A DNA stretch of 64,000 bases, taken from the NCBI GenBank assembly GCA_963726995.1, contig CAVSEP010000007.1, forward strand, positions 310,001 to 374,000, read 5' to 3'. Of this stretch, positions 17,160-24,914 are shown piece by piece (position 1 is the stretch's first letter; each line of letters begins with the position of its first letter). The notes under the pieces are model-generated. The model was not told the origin of the DNA, did no database searches, and saw only the letters and a program-made list of their open reading frames with translations. The translations under genes were made by a program, and so were the position numbers. This stretch comes from DAIDKA01 sp963726995. GTDB lineage: Bacteria > Pseudomonadota > Gammaproteobacteria > Steroidobacterales > Steroidobacteraceae.

Positions 17160-18089
17160 ATGCAGCTGAACCGTTTCGACCTGAATCTGCTGATTGCGCT
17201 GGACGCCCTGCTGCACGAGAAGAACGTCACCCGTGCCGCCGAACGTGTATTCCTGTCGCAGCCGGCCATGAGCGCCTCGCTGCAGAAACTGCGGGATTAC
17301 TTCCAGGATGCGCTGCTGGTGCGGGTCGGGCGGGACATGGAACTGACGCCACGGGCGCTATCCCTGGTGCAGCCGGTGCGCGAGGCCCTGCTCAAAGTAC
17401 AGACCACGCTGGGCACCCAGCCCAGCTTCGACCCGGCCACGGTGCGCCGGACCTACACGGTGATTGCCACGGACGAGGCGGTGCCGGAACTGGTGCCGCG
17501 GGTCCTGGGCCGCCTGGCGCGCGAAGCGCCGCAGATCCAGTGCCATATCGAGCAGGTATCCCAGACCAGTCTCACCCGCTTAAGCTACGGGGACGCGGAC
17601 CTGTGCCTGTCCTTGGATATCACCCGGATATACGGCCTGGGAGAGTTTCCCGAGACCTTGAAGTTCATGCCGCTGCGGCCCGTGCGCTGGGTATGCGTGA
17701 TGTCGCAGGAGCAGGCGATTCCCGGCGACATCATGACGCTGGCGGACTATCAGGCGCTGCCGCACGTGTTCGCGCGGCCCAATGGCCACACCGCACCGGT
17801 GGAGGAGCTGGTGCGGCGCATGATCGGCATGGATCTGAACGTGCGTGCCACCACCCAGAGCCTGCTGGAGATGCTCTTCATGCTGCCCGGTTCACCGTTC
17901 GCCGCCACGGTTCCCGAAAGGGTGGCGCGGCTGGTGCAGCCGCTGGTGCCGCTGAAGATCTTCGCGCTGCCCTTCGACGCGCTCGACGGTCACGAAATCC
18001 TGCTCTGGCACCATCGCAACGAGTCCGACCCGGGCAACACCTGGCTGCGCTCGCTGTTCATCGACGTGGCGCGGGAGCTTGCGGCCTAG
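17160..18089 (+). CDS. LysR-family transcriptional regulator
   Basis: 309 residues from the ATG at 17160 (MQLNRFDLNLLIALDALLHE). The N-terminal helix-turn-helix reads NVTRAAERVFLSQPAMSASLQKLR, and an effector-binding domain follows from about residue 90. The pattern resembles NodD/SyrM-like LysR regulators (FDLNLL, SQPAMS). It is divergent from fdhD, with 132 bases between them. It converges on the MetE-like gene, and the two stop codons overlap in CTAG. The target is unknown. Aromatic or C1 genes nearby are candidates, but LysR proteins usually act on the divergent neighbour. Confidence 0.9.
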   Translation: MQLNRFDLNLLIALDALLHEKNVTRAAERVFLSQPAMSASLQKLRDYFQDALLVRVGRDMELTPRALSLVQPVREALLKVQTTLGTQPSFDPATVRRTYTVIATDEAVPELVPRVLGRLAREAPQIQCHIEQVSQTSLTRLSYGDADLCLSLDITRIYGLGEFPETLKFMPLRPVRWVCVMSQEQAIPGDIMTLADYQALPHVFARPNGHTAPVEELVRRMIGMDLNVRATTQSLLEMLFMLPGSPFAATVPERVARLVQPLVPLKIFALPFDALDGHEILLWHHRNESDPGNTWLRSLFIDVARELAA

Positions 18090-19231
18090 ACGCTGCCCCA
18101 GACTTCCCGTGCGGTCTCGATGACCAGGCGGCACTTGGCGGCCTGCTGCTCCACGGCCACATCATTGCCATGCACGGTGCTGGAGAAGCCGCACTGCGGC
18201 GACAGGCACATCTGCTCCAGCGGCATGTACTTCGCCGCCTCATCGAGGCGCCGCTTGATGTCATCCTTGGACTCCAGCTCCCCGAGCTTGGTGGTCACCA
18301 GGCCCATCACCACCAGCTTGCCCGGCGGTACGTGGCGCAGCGGCGCATAGTCCCCGGAGCGGGCATCGTCGTATTCGAGCAGGTAGGCGTCCACGTCGAA
18401 CTCATTGAAGAGCGCTTCGGCCACCGGCTCGTAGCCGCCTTCGGCAGCCCAGTGGCTGCGGAAATTGCCGCGGCACAGGTGTATGCCGATCGTCATGTTC
18501 TCGGGGCGATCACGCAGCGAGTCATTCACCAGCTGCGCGTACAGATACGGCAGCCGGTCCGGATCATCGCCGCGGGCGCGGGCTGCCTCGCGCTGCTTGG
18601 AGTCGCACAGGTAGGCGAGATTGGTGTCATCCAGCTGGATATAGGTGCAGCCGGCGGCGGCCAGACTCGCGATCTCGGCGCGGTAGGCCGCGGCGACATC
18701 GGCAAAGAACTCCTCGATGTCCGGATACACGGTGCGCACGGCCGTGGTGCCGCCGCGGAAATGCAGCATCGTCGGCGAGGGGATGGGCACCTTCACCACC
18801 CGGGAAGTCGTCGACTTCAGGAACTGGTAGTCGCGCAGCTGGATGTCCTGCGGATGGTGAATCCGGCCCTCGATCTTCAGCGAGGGCGGTGCATAGTCCA
18901 GCTCGCCGTCGGCCTTGTGGAACTTGATCGACAGGCCGCCCTTCTCGACGACGCCGCCCAGTTGGGTCAGAAAATCGATATGGAAGTACTCGCGCCGGTA
19001 TTCACCATCGGTGATGACGTTGAACCCCAAGTCCTCCTGGAACTTCACCACCTCGCGGATCGCCGCATCCTCGACGGCCCGCAGCTGATCGGCGCCAATG
19101 TCCCGCACCTTGAAGAAGCGATTGCGCGCCTCGAGCAGCGCGGTGGGGCGCAGGAAGCTGCCGACATGATCGGCACGGAAGGTGTGCACCTCGCGGTGTG
19201 GGCGCGTTACGGTCCTGGCGTTGGCATTCAT
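18086..19231 (-). CDS. Cobalamin-independent methionine synthase-like methyltransferase
   Basis: 381 residues from the ATG at 19231 (MNANARTVTRPHREV). It corresponds to the C-terminal catalytic barrel of MetE only, as in the YxjG/YxjH-type short proteins. Likely zinc ligands are visible in IGIHLCRGN (His and Cys) and CLSPQCGF (Cys), with the QLDDTN segment near the substrate site. It may transfer a methyl group to homocysteine or another thiol, although short homologues do not all act as methionine synthases. Position beside the methyl-cycle genes and 2 kb from the O-demethylase suggests a role in handling demethylation-derived methyl groups. Confidence 0.85.
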   Translation of the reverse strand: MNANARTVTRPHREVHTFRADHVGSFLRPTALLEARNRFFKVRDIGADQLRAVEDAAIREVVKFQEDLGFNVITDGEYRREYFHIDFLTQLGGVVEKGGLSIKFHKADGELDYAPPSLKIEGRIHHPQDIQLRDYQFLKSTTSRVVKVPIPSPTMLHFRGGTTAVRTVYPDIEEFFADVAAAYRAEIASLAAAGCTYIQLDDTNLAYLCDSKQREAARARGDDPDRLPYLYAQLVNDSLRDRPENMTIGIHLCRGNFRSHWAAEGGYEPVAEALFNEFDVDAYLLEYDDARSGDYAPLRHVPPGKLVVMGLVTTKLGELESKDDIKRRLDEAAKYMPLEQMCLSPQCGFSSTVHGNDVAVEQQAAKCRLVIETAREVWGSV

Positions 19232-19351
19232 CGTCGATTCGGCTCCAAGGGATCTTTTGCCTCGATGTCTGCCATCATATCGCATCGCTCGACAATTCAC
19301 GGGATCCCACGGGACAATGAACTTCATTCAACCTAATTCAAGAGCGATGCT

Positions 19352-21076
19352 ATGACTGCTGCCTACGAGGCGCCCTTGGGCCTGATCCGGGATGCCCTGG
19401 AACAGGCCGCGCGCCGCTGCGGTTTCAACCCTACGGCACTGCACGAGGAGTACCTCGGCGAGACCGCCGCGGCGGTGATCGAAGGCGCGGCGCACATGGC
19501 CCGCGAGGTGCTCTCACCCTTGAACCAGATCGGCGATTCACAAGGTTCAACACTGTCGCCAACCGGCGTCAGTACTGCCGCGGGCTTTCCGGCGGCCTGG
19601 CAGAAGTTCCGCGCCGACGGCTGGCCCGCGCTGGCGGCGCCGCAGGACTGGGGCGGCCAGGCCCTGCCGATGCTGCTGTCCGCGGCCACGACAGAGATCT
19701 GGGGCGGCGCCAACCTTGCCTTCGCGATGCTGCCGGAAACGGCCGTCGGCGCCGTGGTGCTGCTGCAGGTCCACGCCGATGCGGCCCTGCGCAGCGCGTA
19801 CATCCCGCCGCTGGTGAGCGGCGAATGGACCGCCGCCATGAGCCTGACCGAGCCCCAAGCCGGATCGGACCTCTCGACCGTGCGCACCCTGGCGCGACCC
19901 GACGGGGCATCCTGGCTGCTGAGCGGGCGCAAGATCTTCATCTCCTGGGGCGAGCACGACCTGGCTGAAAACATCGTGCACCTGGTGCTGGCGCGAACGC
20001 CGGAGGCGCCGCCCGGGATCAAGGGACTCTCGCTGTTCCTCGTGCCCCGACGTCTGCAGGAGACGGGCCGCTGGCTCGACAATGACCTGCGCGCCGTGTC
20101 GCTGGAACACAAGATGGGAATCCGGGCAAGTCCGACCTGCGTGATGGCGCTGGGCGAGAACGGCGGCGCGCGCGGCTGGCTGGTCGGCGAGCTGCACAAC
20201 GGCCTGGGGTGCATGTTCACGCTGATGAACCACATGCGCATCGGCGTGGGGCTGCACTCCACGGGTGTCGCGGAGCGCGCCCGCCAGCTGGCCCTGGCCT
20301 ACGCGGCGCGAGCGCCGCCAGGGCCGGGATGCAAAGGGCGCCCAGCGGCCCATCATCGAACATGCCGACGTGCGTCGCATGCTGCTGACCATGAACGTGC
20401 TGACCCACGCGTCGCGCTGCCTGGCCTACTGCGCGGCGGCCGCACTGGACCTGGTACACGATGGCCGGGCACGGACTCGGCCACGCGCGGGCGCGCCGAG
20501 CGCCGCCTGGGGCTGCTGACGCCGCTGGTCAAGGCCTGGGCTTCCGATGTGGCCGTCGAAGTCTCCTCGCTGGGCGTGCAGGTGCACGGCGGCACCGGGT
20601 ACGTGGATGACTGCGAGGCATCCCAGATCTATCGGGACGCGCGCATCGGACCGGTGTTTGAAGGCACCAACTTCATCCAGGCCCAGGACCTGCTGGGGCG
20701 CAAGATCCTGCGCGACCAGGCCTTGGGTTTCCAGGAGCTGCTGGGACAGATGGAACAGGATGCCGGCACCCTGCCAGCCCGCGCGTTGCTGCGCACCGCT
20801 CTTCTGGCTGAGTGCGCGAGCCTGCGCGAGTGCGTGGCGCAGCTGCTGCAGCTCACGCCGGCCGAACCGGAGCGGGTGGGCCGCATCGCCTACCCTTTTC
20901 TGCAATGGCTGGGCGTCGTGGCGGGCGGTTGGCAGTGGGCGCTCGCGGCGCAGGGGGCCTCGCAGCAGACCCTGGATCATGCGGAATTCTATGCGGCCCA
21001 CATCCTGCCGCGGGCACGCAGCTTTGCAGCGGTGGTCAGCGGCGGCAGCGACATCATCGGTCGCGCGCTGCTGTAA
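19352..21076 (+). CDS. Acyl-CoA dehydrogenase, two compensating frameshifts
   Basis: The frame is lost near 20305 (one extra G) and regained near 20466 (one C missing). Between the two, the correct reading lies in another frame (IIEHADVRRMLLTMNVLTHA). Corrected length is 574 residues, the long FadE/DmdC-like type. Motifs include AMSLTEPQAGSDLS, MGIRASPTCVM, the RIGVG helix, GGTGYVDDCEASQIYRDARI and PVFEGTN with the likely catalytic Glu. It would oxidise an acyl-CoA with FAD; the substrate is unknown. A strong bidirectional terminator follows. No acyl-CoA synthetase or ETF gene is adjacent. Confidence 0.88.
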   Translation: MTAAYEAPLGLIRDALEQAARRCGFNPTALHEEYLGETAAAVIEGAAHMAREVLSPLNQIGDSQGSTLSPTGVSTAAGFPAAWQKFRADGWPALAAPQDWGGQALPMLLSAATTEIWGGANLAFAMLPETAVGAVVLLQVHADAALRSAYIPPLVSGEWTAAMSLTEPQAGSDLSTVRTLARPDGASWLLSGRKIFISWGEHDLAENIVHLVLARTPEAPPGIKGLSLFLVPRRLQETGRWLDNDLRAVSLEHKMGIRASPTCVMALGENGGARGWLVGELHNGLGCMFTLMNHMRIGVGLHSTGVAERARQLALAYAARAPPGPGCKGRPAAHHRTCRRASHAADHERADPRVALPGLLRGGRTGPGTRWPGTDSATRGRAERRLGLLTPLVKAWASDVAVEVSSLGVQVHGGTGYVDDCEASQIYRDARIGPVFEGTNFIQAQDLLGRKILRDQALGFQELLGQMEQDAGTLPARALLRTALLAECASLRECVAQLLQLTPAEPERVGRIAYPFLQWLGVVAGGWQWALAAQGASQQTLDHAEFYAAHILPRARSFAAVVSGGSDIIGRALL

Positions 21077-21082
21077 AGAAAA

Positions 21083-21108
21083 CGGGGTGGGAATTGCTTC
21101 CCACCCCG
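21083..21108. terminator. Bidirectional terminator between acyl-CoA dehydrogenase and O-demethylase genes
   Basis: CGGGGTGGGAA (21083-21093) and TTCCCACCCCG (21098-21108) make a perfect 11-bp stem with a TTGC loop. The plus strand before it reads AAAGAAAA, so minus-strand transcripts run into TTTTCTTT. The plus side is followed by a weaker TCTGTTCT. It serves convergent genes on both sides. Confidence 0.88.
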
Positions 21109-21137
21109 TCTGTTCTCGCAAGTGAAGACCTTCGGTC

Positions 21138-22538
21138 TTACTTCTTCGTGCGCCAGCCCGAAGCGTAGTTCTTGCGGGCATCCTCGCCGTAGGGCACGGC
21201 GGCAACCTGCACCCGAACTGCGGTCTGCTCGTGACGCTCCACGGTGGGCTTGGCGGTGCCGCCGTCGGTCTCGCCCCACACCAGCGTGAGTTCCTCGCCG
21301 ATCTGCACGTCCGGGTTGACGACACCCAGCGACAGCGCGGTGCGCTCGTTGTAGCTGTAGCCGCCGAACATGGAGTAACCCACGACCTTGCCGCCCTTCT
21401 TCACTGCATCGAAGGAGGAGGAGCCGTAGTTGGCGATCGGCCACTCGAAGTACTTGTTCGAGAGCTTCCCGGGATGGAAGAACGAGGCGAAGATCTTCGC
21501 CATGTCCTCGCCATTCCAGGCAAAGGTCACCTTGTTCTTGTGCGGCAGCTTGGAGAGCTTCTCGAGCGCCTCGCGGCCGGCGAAGTCATGGTCGAACTTC
21601 ACGAACGGTCCGTAGCCCAGGTCGTACGGCGTCGTGTAGTAATCCTCGATCCGGTCCGACACGAAGCTGCCGGCAATGGAGCCGGTGGCCTCGTAGCTGT
21701 TGGCGGGCAGCCATTCGCGGTACTTCTTCATGCTCTCGCCGCTGTAGACGGCCGGCAGAGGGGACGGAATCCAGCCCGACTCCAGGGTGTTGGAGGCATA
21801 GGCGCGCGAGCCCACCGCGGTGAGACCGAACTCCGGCCCGGACTCCATGATGATGTTGAAGACCTTCTCGTACTCGGCGTACGGGCCCCAGATCTCAAGT
21901 CCGGGCGCGCCGGCCATGCCGTGACGCAGCGCCTTGACCTTCTGGCCGCCCAGGTTGATGTAGCTCCAGTTGAAGAACTTGATTTCCTGCGGCAGCGGGC
22001 CGCCGTTGAACTTCTCGATCACCTTCCAGGCATGCGGACCCTGGATCTGGAAACGGTAGTGCCGGCGGGTGACGGCCTTGCCGCGCGGCGCCGAGGGCGA
22101 GCGGTCGTCGCGGATCGTATCGACCTTGAACGTACCGGTCTCGGCCTGGAACTGCAGCCAGTTCACGGTCGGAGCGCGACCCACGAACACCAGCTCTTCC
22201 TTGTCCTCGTAGAACAGGATGCCGTCGCCGATGACATAGCCGTCATAGCTGATCGGCACCATCTGCTTGGCCTTGCCGACGGTGAAGTTGTTGAAGCTGT
22301 TGATCGTGCAGTACGACATCAGCTTCAGGGCATCGGGGCCCTTGACGGTGAACTCGGCCATGTGGTGCGACTGATCGAACAGCACGGCGCTTTCGCGCCA
22401 GGCGCGCTGCTCATCGCGCCAGTTGGTGTATTCGCTCGGCACCACCGGGTACACGTAGGCGCCGATCTTCGAGTTGCGCAACATCTGGACCGGATTGCCG
22501 GCCGCCTTCAACACACTTTCCAGGTTCTGCTGGCTCAT
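21138..22538 (-). CDS. ligM: Tetrahydrofolate-dependent aromatic O-demethylase, LigM/DesA family
   Basis: 466 residues from the ATG at 22538 (MSQQNLESVLKAAGNP) behind AAGAGGTGGGG. It has the GcvT-like fold of the LigM and DesA enzymes, matching their length (about 470). Family-like segments include SYDGYVIGDGILFY, RHYRFQIQGPHAWKVIEK, ALRHGMAGAPGLEIWGPY and SLGVVNPD. LigM demethylates vanillate and 3-O-methylgallate, while DesA acts on syringate. Both give methyl-THF and a catechol product. Which substrate applies cannot be read from sequence alone. The LigW-like decarboxylase nearby makes vanillate the likeliest. Confidence 0.85.
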   Translation of the reverse strand: MSQQNLESVLKAAGNPVQMLRNSKIGAYVYPVVPSEYTNWRDEQRAWRESAVLFDQSHHMAEFTVKGPDALKLMSYCTINSFNNFTVGKAKQMVPISYDGYVIGDGILFYEDKEELVFVGRAPTVNWLQFQAETGTFKVDTIRDDRSPSAPRGKAVTRRHYRFQIQGPHAWKVIEKFNGGPLPQEIKFFNWSYINLGGQKVKALRHGMAGAPGLEIWGPYAEYEKVFNIIMESGPEFGLTAVGSRAYASNTLESGWIPSPLPAVYSGESMKKYREWLPANSYEATGSIAGSFVSDRIEDYYTTPYDLGYGPFVKFDHDFAGREALEKLSKLPHKNKVTFAWNGEDMAKIFASFFHPGKLSNKYFEWPIANYGSSSFDAVKKGGKVVGYSMFGGYSYNERTALSLGVVNPDVQIGEELTLVWGETDGGTAKPTVERHEQTAVRVQVAAVPYGEDARKNYASGWRTKK

Positions 22539-22831
22539 GCCCCACCTCTTAAAAAATCATCTGGCCTAAAGAAATACCGTCCCGGACGTGTGTCTAAGAC
22601 AGGTCGGAAACAGAAAATACGCACCGGGACCGTCGTTGCTATCGCGATGTTTTTTCGGAAGTTCTCAACTGACGTCCAAGGCTTAGCGTCGCCGATGACC
22701 TTGAGGATTCCCCCTCATCCGGAGCACCCGCTGCGGGTGGCATTGTCCACCTGACGGCGCCATGCCGCAACGCGATTTGGGCGATACCGCCTATCCGCCG
22801 CGCAAATGACTGGCGCACCAACTCGGGGCGC
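22539..22831. other. Leader of the O-demethylase gene with a small palindrome
   Basis: 293 bases without a gene separate the O-demethylase start from the end of the amidohydrolase gene on the same strand. It should hold the O-demethylase promoter. A palindrome CACCCGC-T-GCGGGTG lies at 22725-22739 and could be an operator or the weak end of the amidohydrolase transcript (no T-tract). I see no RNA gene. Confidence 0.4.
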
Positions 22832-23725
22832 TCAACCTTGGCCGCGGAGCCCCAGCAGCCGGATCGCGTTTTCCTTCAGGATCATCGGCCGCACTTCCGG
22901 CTTCATGGCCAGTTTCTCGAAATCGGCCATCCAGCGGTCAGGGGTGATCGCCGGGTAGTCGGAGCCGAACAGCACCCGGTCCTTGATCAGCGAATTGGCG
23001 TACTGCACCAGAATCGGCGGAAAGTATTTCGGCGACCAGCCGGACAGGTCGATCCAGGTGTTGGGCTTGTGCGTGGCAATGGCCAGCGCCTCGTCCTGCC
23101 AGGGAAAGGAGGGATGGGCCATGACGATCGTCAGCGTGGGGAAGTCCGCCGCCACGTCATCCAGGAACAGCGGATTCGAGTACTTGAGCTTGACGCCCAT
23201 GCCACCGGGCAGCCCCGCGCCGACCCCGGTCTGGCCGGTATGGAACAGGGCGGGCAAGCCGGCCCCGGCGATCTCCTCGTACAGGGGATAGCACTTCGGA
23301 TCGTTGGGGTAGAAGGCCTGCATGGACGGGTGGAACTTGAAGCCCCGCACGCCGTAGTCCTCGATCAGCCGGCGCGCCTCGCGTACGCCCATCTTGCCGC
23401 GCGCCGGATCGATGCTGGCGAAGGGAATCAGCACATCGTTGTTCTCGGCGGCCACCTCGGCGACCTCTTCATTCGCGATGCGCCAGTGGCCGGCCCCGGC
23501 CTCCGCGTCGACCGTGAAGATCACCGCTGCGAGGTTGCGCTCCCGGTAGTACTGCGCGACTTCCGGAATGGTCGGGGCCTTGCCGGAACGGAAGTACTTC
23601 ACCATCTGTTCGTCGAAGGCGTGGGCACACGGATCCCGCGGCGCGCGTCCGGAAATGGTGGCGTGGGTGTGGATGTCGATGGCGACGAGTTTTTCGAGAT
23701 CTAGTTTGGGCTGGTACTTGGACAT
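22832..23725 (-). CDS. Amidohydrolase family 2 protein (COG2159)
   Basis: 297 residues from the ATG at 23725 (MSKYQPKLDLEKLVAIDIHTH). The metal-binding DIHTHA motif, FKFHPSMQAFYPND, LFHTGQTG, IVMAHPSFPW and LFGSDYPAITPDRW are those of the ACMSD-like amidohydrolases, which hydrolyse or decarboxylate small acids on a Zn or Mn centre. It is divergent from the LigW-like gene across 95 bases, so joint regulation is plausible. The specific substrate is not recognisable. An aromatic-acid decarboxylase or a lactone/amide hydrolase in the same pathway is possible. Confidence 0.85.
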   Translation of the reverse strand: MSKYQPKLDLEKLVAIDIHTHATISGRAPRDPCAHAFDEQMVKYFRSGKAPTIPEVAQYYRERNLAAVIFTVDAEAGAGHWRIANEEVAEVAAENNDVLIPFASIDPARGKMGVREARRLIEDYGVRGFKFHPSMQAFYPNDPKCYPLYEEIAGAGLPALFHTGQTGVGAGLPGGMGVKLKYSNPLFLDDVAADFPTLTIVMAHPSFPWQDEALAIATHKPNTWIDLSGWSPKYFPPILVQYANSLIKDRVLFGSDYPAITPDRWMADFEKLAMKPEVRPMILKENAIRLLGLRGQG

Positions 23726-23820
23726 GTGATGCGTCGCCAATGGGCTCCTGGGCTGAAGTCATCAAGTATAGTCTTGTATCATCCGCGCCAGCTCAAGATT
23801 GCCTGATGAAGAGGGCCCGA

Positions 23821-24906
23821 ATGTCAGCCACAAACACGACCCCGGGAAACGCTCCTGCCACGGTTGCCCGCTCGACGGCCTACCTGCGCATCGCCACGGA
23901 GGAGGCGTTTGCCACCGCCGACATGCTGCGCCGCTACCGCGAAGTGCTGGCCAACCGGAGCATCGACGACATCGGCTTCAATTCCATGTGGGGCTTCTAC
24001 CTGGGCAGCACCAGCCCCCGGGCCACGGGCATCATCGAGCGCCTGCAATGGCTGGACGGGCGGCGCATCGCCGACATGGATGCGACCGGCATCGATGTGC
24101 AGGTCCTGGCGCTGACCTCACCCGGAGCCCATGTCTTTGATGCCGCCACCGGCACCGCCGTCGCCCGCGACAGCAACGATGAGCTCGCGGCGGCGGTGCG
24201 CAACCATCCCGACCGCCTGGCCGGCATGGTCGCCATCGCCCCCCAGGACCCGGCCGCGGCCGCGCGGGAGATCGAGCGCGGCATCGGTTCCCTGGGCCTG
24301 CACGCCGTCATCCTCAATTCCCATGTCCACGGGGAATATCTGGACGCGCAGAAGTACTGGGACATCTTTGCCGCCGCCGAGAGCTGCAACGCCGCGATCT
24401 ACATCCATCCCAACACGCCCTCGGACCGCATGATCACCCCGTTTCTGGAGGCAGGCCTGGACGGCGCCATCTTCGGCTTCGGCGTGGAAACGGCGCTGCA
24501 CGTACTGCGGCTGATAGTCAGCGGCGTATTCGATCGCTTTCCGAAGCTGAAGGTGGTCATCGGCCACATGGGCGAGGCCCTGCCCTACTGGCTGTTCCGC
24601 CTCGACTACATGTACCGCGCCACGCTGAACTCCAAGCGCTATCCGCACTGGAAGCCGCTGCGCGGCGTGCCCAGCGACTACCTGCGCAGTAATATCTACG
24701 TGACCTGCAGCGGCATGCCCTGGGGACCGGCGATCACCTTCGCCCAGCAGGTGCTGGGCGCGGATCACGTGCTCTACGCCATGGACTATCCGTACCAGTT
24801 CCATGCCAGCGAAGTCGTCGCCTGCGATGAGATCGCCATGAGCGCGGCGGACAAGCTGAAATTCTTCCAGACCAATGCGCAGGCGGTCTTCAATCTGAAG
24901 ACCTGA
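23821..24906 (+). CDS. ligW: 5-carboxyvanillate decarboxylase-like amidohydrolase (LigW)
   Basis: 361 residues from the ATG at 23821 behind AGAGG. It follows the LigW pattern of Sphingobium closely as I recall it: YLRIATEEAFAT near the N-terminus, WGFY, RRIADMDATGIDVQVLALTS, IFGFGVETALHVLRLI, GHMGEALPYWLFRLDYM and AMDYPYQ. LigW decarboxylates 5-carboxyvanillate, an intermediate of 5,5'-dehydrodivanillate (biphenyl lignin dimer) breakdown, to vanillate using Mn. Gamma-resorcylate-type decarboxylases are the main alternative. The O-demethylase and the lig ring-cleavage genes in this window could process its product. Confidence 0.83.
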   Translation: MSATNTTPGNAPATVARSTAYLRIATEEAFATADMLRRYREVLANRSIDDIGFNSMWGFYLGSTSPRATGIIERLQWLDGRRIADMDATGIDVQVLALTSPGAHVFDAATGTAVARDSNDELAAAVRNHPDRLAGMVAIAPQDPAAAAREIERGIGSLGLHAVILNSHVHGEYLDAQKYWDIFAAAESCNAAIYIHPNTPSDRMITPFLEAGLDGAIFGFGVETALHVLRLIVSGVFDRFPKLKVVIGHMGEALPYWLFRLDYMYRATLNSKRYPHWKPLRGVPSDYLRSNIYVTCSGMPWGPAITFAQQVLGADHVLYAMDYPYQFHASEVVACDEIAMSAADKLKFFQTNAQAVFNLKT

Positions 24907-24914
24907 GGCAAGCG

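Noticed and set aside
19352..21076. Uninterrupted 574-residue reading of the acyl-CoA dehydrogenase gene
   Set aside because: The frame is open throughout, but between about 20305 and 20466 its translation is unlike the family. The correct sequence there is in another frame, so two compensating indels are inferred.
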